A stretch of DNA of 64,000 bases from Simkaniaceae bacterium (GCA_018399055.1 CP073762.1:1426001-1490000); one strand, 5' to 3'. Positions 17,190-25,730 are shown, numbered from the stretch's first letter. Translations and numbers: made by a program. The notes: generated by a model from the letters alone, not told the origin.

Positions 17190-18330
17190 ACTCGGTGATA
17201 CTCTTTCTAAATCCAAAGGCACTAACCCGAATACAATGCTCCCCAGAAGGACCATACCCTGCTCCTGGGGTGATAATAAGATGCCGTTTCTCCATGAATT
17301 CTTGGAAAACCTCCCAGGACCGACGTCCGGGTGTTTCAATCCATAGGTATGGCGCATTCTCCCCTCCGTGGACACAATACCCCTCCCCTTCAAACTTCTT
17401 TTTAAGTATCTTAGCATTTATCATTGTGTACTGAATAGACTCTTGAATCGCCTCCCACCCCTCATCGGTAAACACAGCAACGCCTCCTTTTTGAGCAATA
17501 TTTGAAGCCCCATTAAAAACGGTGCAACCAAAACGATGATAATCCTCTTTTATAGGGTGCCCGCACTGAAATTTAAGTTCTTTAGGAACCACAGTCCACC
17601 CCAGGCGTACTCCTGAAAATCCTGCCATTTTTGAAAAGGAATTAATCTCAATTGCAACTTTCTCTGCTCCTGGAATGTCATAGATTGTGCGCGGCAAAGC
17701 ACTATCCTGAATATACGAAAAATACGCACCATCGTAGAGAATAATCGTGCGGTTTTTAAGAGCATAGTCGACAAGCCTTTTCAGCTCTTCACTGGTAAAA
17801 GCTCTCCCAGTAGGGTTATTCGGGCTGCATATATACAGGAGATCTAATCCCTCAGGAATCTCTGGAAAAAACCCATTTTGCGGTGTGCATGGGAGAAGCT
17901 TTATGTTCTTTACACCTTGCAAGACGCTTCCATCCACATAGACGGGGTAGGTAGGATCTTGAATTCCCACTCGAACATTTCCTCCAAAAAGATTCTGAAG
18001 ACGCCCTAGATCGCTTTTTGCTCCATCTGAAATATAAATCTCCTCGGGAGAAAGGTTGGGATAGAGGCGGGTGCAGATTTTTTCCCGGAGCTCTAAAAGA
18101 CCCTGTTCCTTTCCATATCCAGAATATCCCTCCAAAGTTCCAAGCTCTGCTGCCCCCTTTTCTAAAGCTGAGGCGATCACTTTAGGAAGAGGGAGAACGG
18201 TATCACCAATCCCGAGGCTTAGGAGCTTAGCGGTTGGATTCTCTTTTAGGAAGACTTCCTTTCGACGGTTAATCTCTGGAAAGAGATAAGAGGAACTAAG
18301 CTCTTTAAACTGCGGCGGACGTTCTAACAT
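17182..18330 (-). CDS. dapL: LL-diaminopimelate aminotransferase
   Basis: This PLP enzyme converts tetrahydrodipicolinate directly to LL-diaminopimelate, bypassing the acylated intermediates; it is the route used by chlamydiae and plants. In the 382-residue sequence I see the fold-type I landmarks N-N-P-T-G (171-175), Asp200 in Y-D-G-A-Y-F, the PLP lysine K234 in S-F-S-K, G-V-R-L-G-W at 240-245 and the C-terminal R-V-S-A-F-G. It is the last gene of the dapB-dapA-asd-dapL operon and overlaps asd by 26 bp. The product feeds peptidoglycan and lysine synthesis. Confidence 0.94.
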   Translation of the reverse strand: MLERPPQFKELSSSYLFPEINRRKEVFLKENPTAKLLSLGIGDTVLPLPKVIASALEKGAAELGTLEGYSGYGKEQGLLELREKICTRLYPNLSPEEIYISDGAKSDLGRLQNLFGGNVRVGIQDPTYPVYVDGSVLQGVKNIKLLPCTPQNGFFPEIPEGLDLLYICSPNNPTGRAFTSEELKRLVDYALKNRTIILYDGAYFSYIQDSALPRTIYDIPGAEKVAIEINSFSKMAGFSGVRLGWTVVPKELKFQCGHPIKEDYHRFGCTVFNGASNIAQKGGVAVFTDEGWEAIQESIQYTMINAKILKKKFEGEGYCVHGGENAPYLWIETPGRRSWEVFQEFMEKRHLIITPGAGYGPSGEHCIRVSAFGFRKSITEFI

Positions 18331-19195
18331 TTTTACTCCAATACTCTGCTGTTAATAGTCCACCACCTGCTGCTCCGCGAACCAGGTTATGGGATAAAGA
18401 GACAAACCGAATATCCATTAGGGGACAGCCAGAAAGACGTCCAATACTCACCACCATTCCATCCCCTAAGTCAAGGGCCGGTTGAGGCCGGTCCTCTTCT
18501 TCAAGATAAGAGACAGGTTCATATTGATCCCAGATGGCCTTCACTTCCTCCAAAGAGGGTTTTTCTTTAAAGCTTGCTGATACAACAGCAAGATGACCAT
18601 GAGGAACCGGAACTCTCATACACTGCGATGAAATTTGGATTGAAGAATCTCCCAATATCTTATGGGTTTCCATCATTGATTTCTCTTCTTCTCCCTCAAT
18701 AAATGGGAGGATATTGTCCTCAAGCTTAAAATCTTTTCCTGCGCCGCTTCGCGCCTGCAGGTAGGTTACTGAAATTCCACGTAAACCAAATCTCTTATGC
18801 AGGGGAAACAAGGGAAGAATCATACTTTGAAGGGTACAGTTTGGTTTAGCGACAATAAATCCTTTCCATCCTCGATTTTTTTGCTGCCTTTCAATCCATG
18901 CAAAATCCTCGGGATTGATTTCAGGAATAATTAAGGGAATATCTTCTCTCATTCGATGGCAAGAAGCGGATGAAAATACTGGGTATCCCGCTTGTGCATA
19001 TAGAGGATCATAGATTTGTGCTACGCTGCTCGGAAGAGCAGAAAAAATCAAGTCGCATCCTTTAGCTTTTAAAACATCTCCTAGATCCTCTCTTGAAGGA
19101 ATAAAACACAGTTCAAAGTCTCGATGCTTATCGATAAGTTGTTGATAGGTCTGCCCTACCAAACCATTCCCACCCAAAAGTCCCACCTTAATCAT
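18305..19195 (-). CDS. asd: Aspartate-semialdehyde dehydrogenase
   Basis: This enzyme reduces aspartyl phosphate to aspartate semialdehyde with NADPH, supplying DapA. The N-terminal G-G-N-G-L-V-G nucleotide loop, catalytic Cys120 in K-P-N-C-T, and the R-V-P-V-x-x-G-H segment with the catalytic His are present. At 296 residues it is shorter than the usual 330-370. The gene overlaps dapA by 4 bp and dapL by 26 bp, so translation is probably coupled. No lysC (aspartokinase) lies in the cluster. Confidence 0.9.
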   Translation of the reverse strand: MIKVGLLGGNGLVGQTYQQLIDKHRDFELCFIPSREDLGDVLKAKGCDLIFSALPSSVAQIYDPLYAQAGYPVFSSASCHRMREDIPLIIPEINPEDFAWIERQQKNRGWKGFIVAKPNCTLQSMILPLFPLHKRFGLRGISVTYLQARSGAGKDFKLEDNILPFIEGEEEKSMMETHKILGDSSIQISSQCMRVPVPHGHLAVVSASFKEKPSLEEVKAIWDQYEPVSYLEEEDRPQPALDLGDGMVVSIGRLSGCPLMDIRFVSLSHNLVRGAAGGGLLTAEYWSKNVRTSAAV

Positions 19196-20058
19196 AGAGC
19201 CGCCGGAGCAATTAGTGAGGAGTTCAATAGAAGATCACGTAACTTGTTATGATTTACTTTTGACAGGGACGTTAGAGGAAGGCGACACTCCCCTGCAGAA
19301 AATCCTGCCAGATTCATCATAGCTTTGATCGGAACTGGGTTTGTTTCAATTTGAGTCATGGCAATAAAAGGATATAAGTTCTGATATAATACGCGATCTT
19401 GAGTCTCTACCAGCTCCTTCATCCTGCGCGGCATCAAATTACTAAGCACTGAGATTAAGCCGGCCGCCCCAATTGCTGAAATAGGAAGAGTCATCAAATC
19501 ATCTCCCGCCAAAAACAAAAAGTCAGGAAGCGCTTCTATTACCGCCGCCCCATAGACAATCGATCCCGATGCATCTTTGATCCCCACAATATTCTGAATT
19601 TCTGCTAACCGTTTGACTGTCTCCACCTCAATCTCAACACTGGTTCGTTTCGGATGATTATAAATGATAATTGGGAGGGATGTATTTTTTGCTACCATCT
19701 CAAAATGTCGAAAAATCCCTTCCTGCGTCGGACGACAGTAGTAAGGAGCGATGACTAAAACTCCATCCATACCCATTTTTTCTGCCTGGATAACCTTGGA
19801 AATTGAGCCTTCTGTTGAAGCATCTCCACAGGAAAGCAGCAGCGATGCACTGCCTTTTCCCTCTTCAAAAGCAATCGCGATCACCCTCTTTCGTTCTTCC
19901 TCAGACAAGAAATTTCCTTCTCCTGTCGTCCCTAGAAAAAGAAGCTTATCAACCCCTTCTTCAATTTGGAAGTGGATATTTTCCCTAAGCCCTTGATCGT
20001 CAATCTTCCCTTCTTTAAAAGGAGTGATTAATGCTGTTGTAATTCCTGCAAATGACAT
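19192..20058 (-). CDS. dapA: 4-hydroxy-tetrahydrodipicolinate synthase
   Basis: This class I aldolase condenses pyruvate with aspartate semialdehyde. The 288-residue sequence has the G-T-T-G-E-G-N substrate loop (43-49), the Tyr near 133 in I-I-I-Y-N-H-P and the Schiff-base Lys161 in G-I-K-D-A-S-G, all standard for DapA. It sits between dapB (31-bp overlap) and asd (4-bp overlap). The C-terminus is normal in length. Confidence is high because the context and catalytic residues agree. Confidence 0.94.
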   Translation of the reverse strand: MSFAGITTALITPFKEGKIDDQGLRENIHFQIEEGVDKLLFLGTTGEGNFLSEEERKRVIAIAFEEGKGSASLLLSCGDASTEGSISKVIQAEKMGMDGVLVIAPYYCRPTQEGIFRHFEMVAKNTSLPIIIYNHPKRTSVEIEVETVKRLAEIQNIVGIKDASGSIVYGAAVIEALPDFLFLAGDDLMTLPISAIGAAGLISVLSNLMPRRMKELVETQDRVLYQNLYPFIAMTQIETNPVPIKAMMNLAGFSAGECRLPLTSLSKVNHNKLRDLLLNSSLIAPAAL

Positions 20059-20666
20059 GCTACTCTTTCTTCAATATAATCATCAAAAGTATAAATTCCC
20101 TTTTTCCCCATTAGCCATTCAGCTGCCAGGATAGCACCTCTAGCAAACACCTTTCGATCATGCGCACGATGCGTTAACTCAACAGATTCCTCTATACTAC
20201 GAAAGATAATCTGATGGGTCCCCACTTCATTCCCATTTCGAATAGATTTAAACTTTAATCCCTCAATTTCCTCCATCAATTTCAAAGCTGTTCCAGAAGG
20301 AGCATCTTTTTTTTCGGTGTGGTGGATTTCTACGCCCTCTATTGCATATCCCTTGAACAGATTTTCTCCTAGTTTAGCCATTTTTCTAAAAAATGCCATC
20401 CCTATTGAGAAATTAGATGCGTAAAGAAGTGGAATCTCCCTCTCTTCAACGATCGGAAGAGTTTCACTTTTGCTCCATCCAGTCGTCCCAAGAACCCACG
20501 GAATCTCAATAGAAAGAGCGGTTTTTTTTACCGCTCTTCCAGCTGAAAAATCAATGCACACATCAGCATCAGAAACAAACTCATTCGAGCACGTATGCCC
20601 CATTGCTCGGGAAAGATCATTAACTGCTTTCCCCATTTTTCCGTAGCCAATGAGCGCTATTTTCAT
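20028..20666 (-). CDS. dapB: 4-hydroxy-tetrahydrodipicolinate reductase
   Basis: This NAD(P)H-dependent reductase acts on the DapA product. It has the Rossmann loop G-Y-G-K-M-G at the N-terminus, G-T-T-G-W-S, and the signature E-I-H-H-T-E-K-K-D-A-P-S-G-T-A that holds the catalytic His and Lys. It is 212 residues, shorter than the usual 240-270, because of a compact nucleotide domain. It overlaps both the cyclophilin gene upstream (4 bp) and dapA downstream (31 bp), making a five-gene overlapping operon. Confidence 0.92.
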   Translation of the reverse strand: MKIALIGYGKMGKAVNDLSRAMGHTCSNEFVSDADVCIDFSAGRAVKKTALSIEIPWVLGTTGWSKSETLPIVEEREIPLLYASNFSIGMAFFRKMAKLGENLFKGYAIEGVEIHHTEKKDAPSGTALKLMEEIEGLKFKSIRNGNEVGTHQIIFRSIEESVELTHRAHDRKVFARGAILAAEWLMGKKGIYTFDDYIEERVACHLQELQQH

Positions 20667-21208
20667 TTCTTTACGTACATCTTGAGAATCTTTTGGCTCT
20701 CGATAGGCTTGTCCTGCATTCCTGTTTTCACCTTATCAAGCTTCTCAACCACATCATAACCCTTTACAACCTCACCAAAAATCGTGTGATTGCCATTGAG
20801 CCAAGGCGTTTCTGCTGTTGTGATAAAAAACTGACTGCCATTGGTTCCAGGTCCTGAATTAGCCATGGCTAAAATACCAGGACGATCGAATTTCTCACTC
20901 GGCTTGCACTCATCTTCAAAAGGCTTACCCCAAATCGATTCTCCTCCTCTTCCCGTCCCAGTCGGATCTCCCCCTTGGATCATAAATTTACTGATAATCC
21001 GATGAAAAATAATCCCATCGTAATATCCTTTTGCTGCGTGCTTCATCATGTTCTCGCAGGCTTTGGGAGCCACTTTTGGCTTAAGTTCGATTTCAATAAC
21101 TCCCTGAGTCGTTTCCATAACAATAATGGGGTTTTTCGACATATCATCTCCTTTGTCTTTTGCAAATAGTGAAAACACACAAAGCAACAGTGCAGTTAAG
21201 TACTTCAT
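20663..21208 (-). CDS. Exported cyclophilin-type peptidyl-prolyl isomerase
   Basis: A perfect AGGAGGT site fixes the start at 21208. The 181-residue product begins with a hydrophobic signal (K-Y-L-T-A-L-L-L-C-V-F-S-L-F-A) followed by a complete cyclophilin domain: F-H-R-I-I-S-x-F-M-I-Q-G-G-D-P-T-G-T-G, M-A-N-S-G-P-G-T-N-G-S-Q-F-F-I-T and W-L-N-G-x-H-T-I-F-G. It should catalyse proline isomerisation in the periplasm. It leads the dap operon, overlapping dapB by 4 bp. The coupling to lysine/DAP synthesis is probably organisational. Confidence 0.92.
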   Translation of the reverse strand: MKYLTALLLCVFSLFAKDKGDDMSKNPIIVMETTQGVIEIELKPKVAPKACENMMKHAAKGYYDGIIFHRIISKFMIQGGDPTGTGRGGESIWGKPFEDECKPSEKFDRPGILAMANSGPGTNGSQFFITTAETPWLNGNHTIFGEVVKGYDVVEKLDKVKTGMQDKPIESQKILKMYVKK

Positions 21209-21294
21209 TTGTGACCTCCTAGTTAAAGCGCCCATTCTACGGGAGGAGACAGAAAAACTGCAAGATGTTATACAGAGGAAAACCTGAGGTATTT

Positions 21295-21951
21295 ATGAAG
21301 TTTCTAGTTCTTTTTCTTGTCATGATTTCCAGTGCTTTTGCAGAAGCCACTTACATTTACAATAAAGATGTTGAGGGGCGAGAATCAAAAACCACCTGGA
21401 CACTTGAATTTCAAGAAAAAGAGGACATTCTCCATATTGTTGGAGAAAGCCAGAGCGGAAAAACCCTCATTGTAACATCACCCGACCGCGTTACTCAGAG
21501 CTTTAGCCATCACCATAAACACCGAAGCGATCAATACTCCGTCCATCGCGAAGGAGATTACCTCATTGCAAATCGAGAGATAGGCGACGAAAAAACCCAG
21601 AAACAGTTCCATATTGGAAAGGAAAGTTGGGTTCAAGAATTTGATTTTTGCTTTAAGCCTTTTATTCATTCCAACCTTCGAGACTTTAAGTTTTCAATCG
21701 TCCATCCGAAAAAACTCAGCCTTCACAGCATGGTTGCGACTAAACAGGGGCTTGACCAAATTGAAGTTCACGGAAAAGTTTACGATGCTCTTAAAGTAAA
21801 GGTCACTCTCACGGGATTCAAGAAGATGTTTTGGCATGCAGATCTTTGGTTTGATCCCCAAGCAGGAGACCTTTTGAAATACATGGCTAATGAAGGGCCT
21901 AATACTCCCCTCAGTACCATCACCCTCTTTTCAAAGCAGTTCAATAATTGA
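21295..21951 (+). CDS. Secreted protein of unknown function
   Basis: This 218-residue protein starts with a clear signal peptide ending A-F-A (about residue 16); the GAGG before ATG 21295 sets the start rather than an earlier codon at 21265. The mature part is beta-rich, with many charged residues, and ends in a W-F-D-P-Q-A-G-D-L-L-K-Y segment reminiscent of periplasmic beta-barrel-fold proteins that bind lipids, but I cannot name a family. It is divergent from the cyclophilin gene and convergent with the interrupted kinase gene. Confidence 0.7.
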   Translation: MKFLVLFLVMISSAFAEATYIYNKDVEGRESKTTWTLEFQEKEDILHIVGESQSGKTLIVTSPDRVTQSFSHHHKHRSDQYSVHREGDYLIANREIGDEKTQKQFHIGKESWVQEFDFCFKPFIHSNLRDFKFSIVHPKKLSLHSMVATKQGLDQIEVHGKVYDALKVKVTLTGFKKMFWHADLWFDPQAGDLLKYMANEGPNTPLSTITLFSKQFNN

Positions 21952-21958
21952 TCTCTAT

Positions 21959-22426
21959 CTAGAGGGATAGCTTCTCTTTAATGATTTTCACTCTACCCTC
22001 TAAGCTACCTGTAACCTCCAAAACTTCAATACCTTCTACTATCCCCAAGGAGTCATCTAAGATCAGCTCTGCTAGTTTTTCATCGACCTTTGCTCTCATT
22101 TTCAAGTTTTGAGACGGCGGTACAATAATGCGATCGCGATACTCAATTGGGACAAAAATAATGAGATCCAATCGCTTAATAGCAGCTTCCATTTTTTCAG
22201 CCCAGGGCTTTTCATCAATGTTCTTTGAGAGAGCTAGCATATAGGCTAGACAGTCTAGGGGACAGCGATCAAAAATTGTGTTATTTTGGCTCTCATTAAT
22301 AGCTGTGATTGAACGCTTAAGTTGCTCTTCAAAGTCTTCTAATAAGGGAGGATGCGAAAACTCGTAGCCCTCTTGTTCAAGGAGAAAATAAGGTTCATCG
22401 ACACCCGTATAGCTTGGCAGGCATTC
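21959..22426 (-). pseudogene. P-loop kinase/ATPase gene interrupted by an IS element: 3' part
   Basis: This is the C-terminal 155 codons of a small nucleotide-binding protein; its first 21 codons lie on the far side of the insertion at 23313-23375. Joining 23313 to 22426 restores one uninterrupted frame of 176 codons running from the Walker A motif into L-E-C-L-P-S-Y-T-G-V-D-E-P-Y, I-F-D-R-C-P-L-D-C-L-A-Y and a terminal helical region. The D-R-C-P-L-D motif is typical of the NadR-like/thymidylate-kinase-like AAA group that phosphorylates small molecules. The substrate is unknown. With the IS in place the frame meets a TAG at the IS border, so the gene is dead. Confidence 0.85.
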
Positions 22427-22464
22427 TATAGCTAAAATATATTGTTTTAGTTATACTTTTTTGA

Positions 22465-22833
22465 ATGACATATTCGCTAGATTTTAGAAAAAAAGTACTA
22501 TCGATCCGAAGTAAAGAAAGTTTAAGCTTTGCCCAGGTGGCAAAGCGTTTTGGTGTAAGTGTAAATAGTGTGTTTCTCTGGTCTAAGAGATTAGAGCCGA
22601 GACGGACTAAAATCAGACCTGCAACAAAGATTGATAGAGAGACCTTGATGGAAGATATCACAAAATACCCTGATGCCTTCAACTATGAACGAGCACATCG
22701 TCTCAATGTAAGCACTTCAGGTATTCGTTGTGCCATGAAGCGGCTAAGAATTAGCTATAAAAAAAACACTCAATCATCCCAAGGCTTGCGAAGAAAAAAG
22801 GCAAATTTTTCGAGACAAGATCGCAAGATATGA
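22465..22833 (+). CDS. IS630 transposase, N-terminal frame (helix-turn-helix)
   Basis: The first transposase frame gives a DNA-binding region of helix-turn-helix type (S-F-A-Q-V-A-K-R-F-G-V-S-V-N-S-V-F-L-W) that should bind the terminal repeats. True homology ends near residue 100 at the sequence Y-K-K: past an eight-A tract at 22759-22766 the correct protein continues in the +1 frame, and the 22 residues that follow here before the stop look unrelated to transposases. The ATG at 22465 lies just inside the left inverted repeat. Confidence 0.8.
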   Translation: MTYSLDFRKKVLSIRSKESLSFAQVAKRFGVSVNSVFLWSKRLEPRRTKIRPATKIDRETLMEDITKYPDAFNYERAHRLNVSTSGIRCAMKRLRISYKKNTQSSQGLRRKKANFSRQDRKI

Positions 22834-23290
22834 ATGTTTTGGAAAACCCATTGTATACATTGATGAAAGTGGGTTTGCCCATGATATGCCCCGAACTCAT
22901 GGCTACTCGAAAATAGGAGAGCGTTGTTTTGGCACCCATGATTGGGGAGCAAAAGGGCGGACAAATGCAATAGGGGCATTGCTTGGAACAAGTCTTCTTA
23001 CTCTGGCGTTATTCGATTGTAATATTAATACAGATGCCTTTTCTATTTGGGTACAGCAGGAATTACTACCTAAACTTCCCTCTGAAAGTATTTTGGTTAT
23101 GGATAATGCTTCCTTCCATAAAAGCAAATCTATGCAAGAGGAGATCAAAGCCGCAGGGCATACTTTGGAATATCTCCCTCCCTATTCTCCAGACTTAAAT
23201 CCTATTGAACATAAATGGGCTCAGGCAAAGTCCCAGCGAAGAAAATATCAATGTGGAATAGATGAACTTTTCAAGGAGTATTGCCTATAA
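22766..23290 (+). CDS. IS630 transposase, C-terminal frame (DDE catalytic domain)
   Basis: This frame continues the transposase as T-L-N-H-P-K-A-C-E-E-K-R and contains the DDE triad: V-Y-I-D-E-S-G (first Asp), V-M-D-N-A-S-F-H (second Asp) and the IS630 signature Y-S-P-D-L-N-P-I-E-H (Glu). Joined to the upstream frame it would be about 274 residues. The joint lies in the A8 tract; with seven A the frames would fuse. Whether it is expressed by slippage on the A tract or inactivated by a one-base insertion cannot be told from one copy. No start codon of its own is convincing. Confidence 0.8.
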   Translation, partial: TLNHPKACEEKRQIFRDKIARYECFGKPIVYIDESGFAHDMPRTHGYSKIGERCFGTHDWGAKGRTNAIGALLGTSLLTLALFDCNINTDAFSIWVQQELLPKLPSESILVMDNASFHKSKSMQEEIKAAGHTLEYLPPYSPDLNPIEHKWAQAKSQRRKYQCGIDELFKEYCL

Positions 23291-23312
23291 CTAAATCATA
23301 TCAACTTAGCTA

Positions 23313-23375
23313 TAATAGCGAAGCAACCAGAGTTGACTTTCCGGAAAAATGGGTACCTGAAACTGCCATGCGCAT
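23313..23375 (-). pseudogene. P-loop kinase/ATPase gene interrupted by an IS element: 5' part
   Basis: The ATG at 23375 opens M-R-M-A-V-S-G-T-H-F-S-G-K-S-T-L-V-A-S-L-L, containing a complete Walker A motif (G-T-H-F-S-G-K-S-T). The reading frame stops at a TAG created by the IS right end. It is the missing start of the 3' fragment at 21959-22426, separated by the 884-bp IS630 element. Confidence 0.85.
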
Positions 23376-23420
23376 AATTAGATAACTCTTTTTCACGTTC
23401 CCTAGAAGTTAAACCATTTA

Positions 23421-24641
23421 TCAATCTTCTATGAGCTTTTGTCCACGACGAAAGAGAATAAGAATAAGAATAAACCCAGCAATAAACAGCAGAGGAAGGG
23501 TAATCATAGGATTTCCATGAAGAAGCTCAATGATGATCAACCCTAAGACCGCACACCCAATATTGATAAAACTCATAATAGAGGAAGCGTTAGGCTTATC
23601 TGGAACTCTGAACGTTGCAAGAACCGCTGCATTCGAATAGAAAAGTGGGCTTCCAAAGTACATCAAAAAAATGGGAAGAAAGAGGGTCATAGGGTTTCTC
23701 CACCCTCCGAACATAAGGATACTAAAAATAAGAATCCCGATTCCCATCATGAGGATTCCTAACTTGAGAACTGTTTTGATCCGGCAGTGAGAGGATAGCC
23801 GTGCTGCTAAAAAATTTCCCGAGAAGTATCCGGCAGCAGGAATGAGGTTATAAATCCCATATACGTCTGGCGAAAGCCCCATCATGCGGATCCCAATGAC
23901 AGGAGCTGTCGCAGCAAAAGCGTAAATAAATGCCGTTGTTGTTCCAATCATGATAGAGTAAAGAGAAAGCATAGGATTCTTAAAATCACGCAAGTAGCCC
24001 TTGAGGACTTTTTTGAGTTTAAATGCTTCACCTTCTTTTTCTGTAGAGGTTTCTGCTAGACGAAAGACTAGAAAAAGCGCAAAAACTCCATAGGCAAATA
24101 GGAAATAAAAACAGCTAAGCCACCCTAGATATGCGACTAAAAACCCTCCAATTGCAATTCCTACCCCAGGGACAACGGCAAAGGCAAGCATGGTATAGGC
24201 TGTCACTTTTCGGGCGTGGGATTCATAGTAATAATCGCTAATAATCATGAAGGTTAAACTTAAACCTACACTCGATCCTAAAGCGGTTATAAGCCGAGCA
24301 ACCACGAGCAATGTCAAGTTATCGGTAGGTCCCGAAATGATACAAAGAATATTTCCAACTAGAGAAACAAAAATCCCCAAATATAGGGCGGGCTTTCTTC
24401 CGAATCGCTTGGCCACAGGACTATAGATCAGCTGCCCAATGGAGTAGCCTAACAGGAAAAGCATAATTGTAAGCTGCGAAACTCCTGCGCTAACTTGAAA
24501 ACGATCCATCACTGCGGGAATCGCTGGCGTAAATAGAGCTGTTCCAATCGATCCGTAAGAAATCAATACGATTAAGGTCAGTAACGATGGTTTTTTAACA
24601 TTTAGACGGTATTCTGAATGAGGCTCTGCTGGTGTTGTCAT
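23421..24641 (-). CDS. MFS exporter, Bcr/CflA type
   Basis: This 406-residue protein has 12 hydrophobic segments and the major facilitator motif A region (R-F-G-R-K-P-A-L-Y-L-G between helices 2 and 3). The N-terminal L-F-T-P-A-I-P-A-V and the Q-L-x-Y-S-P-V-A-K-R-F-G-R-K-P region match the Bcr/CflA drug-resistance branch (DHA1), which exports drugs or amino acids with H+ antiport. It overlaps the 3' end of hemH by 47 bp and so is likely coexpressed with it. The transported substrate is unknown. Confidence 0.85.
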   Translation of the reverse strand: MTTPAEPHSEYRLNVKKPSLLTLIVLISYGSIGTALFTPAIPAVMDRFQVSAGVSQLTIMLFLLGYSIGQLIYSPVAKRFGRKPALYLGIFVSLVGNILCIISGPTDNLTLLVVARLITALGSSVGLSLTFMIISDYYYESHARKVTAYTMLAFAVVPGVGIAIGGFLVAYLGWLSCFYFLFAYGVFALFLVFRLAETSTEKEGEAFKLKKVLKGYLRDFKNPMLSLYSIMIGTTTAFIYAFAATAPVIGIRMMGLSPDVYGIYNLIPAAGYFSGNFLAARLSSHCRIKTVLKLGILMMGIGILIFSILMFGGWRNPMTLFLPIFLMYFGSPLFYSNAAVLATFRVPDKPNASSIMSFINIGCAVLGLIIIELLHGNPMITLPLLFIAGFILILILFRRGQKLIED

Positions 24642-25626
24642 GTATCAGTGACTCTATTGTTTCTATCCACTTTGGGTGGTCATTTAACCCTTTAACAAGA
24701 TCCAGAGTTTCTCCACCACTGTTTTGAAACTCTTGCCTGTACTGAGACCCAATTTCTTCAAGGGTTTCCAGACAGTCGGCAACAAAGGAGGGACAAAAAA
24801 CGAGGACCCTCTTCTTCTTTTTAATCGCTAGGTTTCGCAGGACAACATCAGTATAGGGCTCGATCCAAGGGGTTTTGCCCAAGCGGGACTGGTACGTATG
24901 ACTCCACATCTCAGAGGGGATCCCTAATTTCTTCGTAATTTCCCTCGTTGTCGCGAAACACTGAGAAGCATAGCAGGTTGGGTTATTTAGACAACAGTCT
25001 TTCTGCTTGAGACACACCTCCTTTTGATCTCCTTTTAAGATCTGTCTCTGAGGAAGGCCATGATAGCTAAAAACAAAATGATCATAACTCTCTAGGTCAC
25101 GCTCCTCTCCTCGCTTTGCAAAAGCCTCAATCAGATTTGGATGATTAGGGTATTGAGAGATAAAACGCACTTCAGGAATGATTGCCCATTTGGAAAGAGT
25201 TTCAAAAACCTTTTGATGCACAGAACCAGTCGTTGCGGAGGCATACTGTGGAAACATCGGAAAAATAATAAGCTTCTGGCATCCCGTCAAGGCACTCAAC
25301 CCCTCCTTGATTGAAGGGTTTTGATACCGCATCGCGAGTTTAACCCTATAACCTTCTCCTAACTTCTCCTGAAGAAGACCCTCAACCTTTTTTCCATGCA
25401 TAAGAAGCGGCGAGCCATCCTGATTCCAAATTGACTGATAGAGAGCTGCTGACTTCTTGTAGCGCTTAGGAATAATAATTCCCCGAACAAGCAAATTTCT
25501 CCGAACGAGAGGAAGGTCGATCACTCGACCATCGGTTAGAAATTCAGTTAAATACCGTTTGACATCTCTTGGGCTAGGAGAATTAGGGGTCCCTAAATTC
25601 ACCAATAGGACTCCGGTTGTCATCAT
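24595..25626 (-). CDS. hemH: Ferrochelatase
   Basis: This enzyme inserts Fe2+ into the porphyrin ring in the last step of heme synthesis. In the 343-residue sequence the N-terminal V-L-L-V-N-L-G-T-P, the S-Y-H-G-L-P-Q-R motif with the metal-binding His, and the C-terminal C-P-S-F-V-A-D-C-L-E-T-L-E-E segment are standard. Several cysteines cluster at about 205-225 (K-D-C-C and T-C-Y-A-S-Q-C), which may be incidental. Start codons at 25626 and 25623 are equivalent. It overlaps the downstream MFS exporter by 47 bp. Confidence 0.93.
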   Translation of the reverse strand: MMTTGVLLVNLGTPNSPSPRDVKRYLTEFLTDGRVIDLPLVRRNLLVRGIIIPKRYKKSAALYQSIWNQDGSPLLMHGKKVEGLLQEKLGEGYRVKLAMRYQNPSIKEGLSALTGCQKLIIFPMFPQYASATTGSVHQKVFETLSKWAIIPEVRFISQYPNHPNLIEAFAKRGEERDLESYDHFVFSYHGLPQRQILKGDQKEVCLKQKDCCLNNPTCYASQCFATTREITKKLGIPSEMWSHTYQSRLGKTPWIEPYTDVVLRNLAIKKKKRVLVFCPSFVADCLETLEEIGSQYRQEFQNSGGETLDLVKGLNDHPKWIETIESLIHDNTSRASFRIPSKC

Positions 25627-25675
25627 GAATCTATCTCACTATTAAAAATTCCAAAATTTTGAAGTGTTTTTTTTT

Positions 25676-25730
25676 CAGAATCTGAGATTTCTTTGCACAC
25701 CATACTTAATAATACCAATCGCAGGAAATA
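25676..25730 (+). repeat. Inverted repeat, left arm
   Basis: A 17-bp segment at 25676-25692 recurs in inverted orientation at 25889-25905 without mismatch. Similarity continues, with indels and scattered changes, for roughly 55 bp on each arm (for example ATACCAATCGCAGGAAATAAA against ATACCAACCGCAAGAAATAAA). It looks like a degenerate inverted duplication of part of the 82-residue reading frame. Confidence 0.7.

Larger units (their letters stand above)
22429..23312 (+). mobile_element. IS630-type insertion sequence, 884 bp, TA target duplication
   Basis: The element is bounded by imperfect ~29-bp inverted repeats: the left end starts TATAGCTAAAAT and the right end, read inward, TATAGCTAAGTT, with 21 of the first 29 positions matching and the last nine (TTTAGTTATA region) identical. 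A TA dinucleotide flanks each side (22427-22428 and 23313-23314), the target duplication made by IS630/Tc1-mariner transposases. It encodes a two-frame transposase. Removing the element and one TA restores the interrupted kinase gene exactly, which confirms the boundaries. Exact ends could be shifted by 2 bp because both borders read TATA. Confidence 0.9.
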
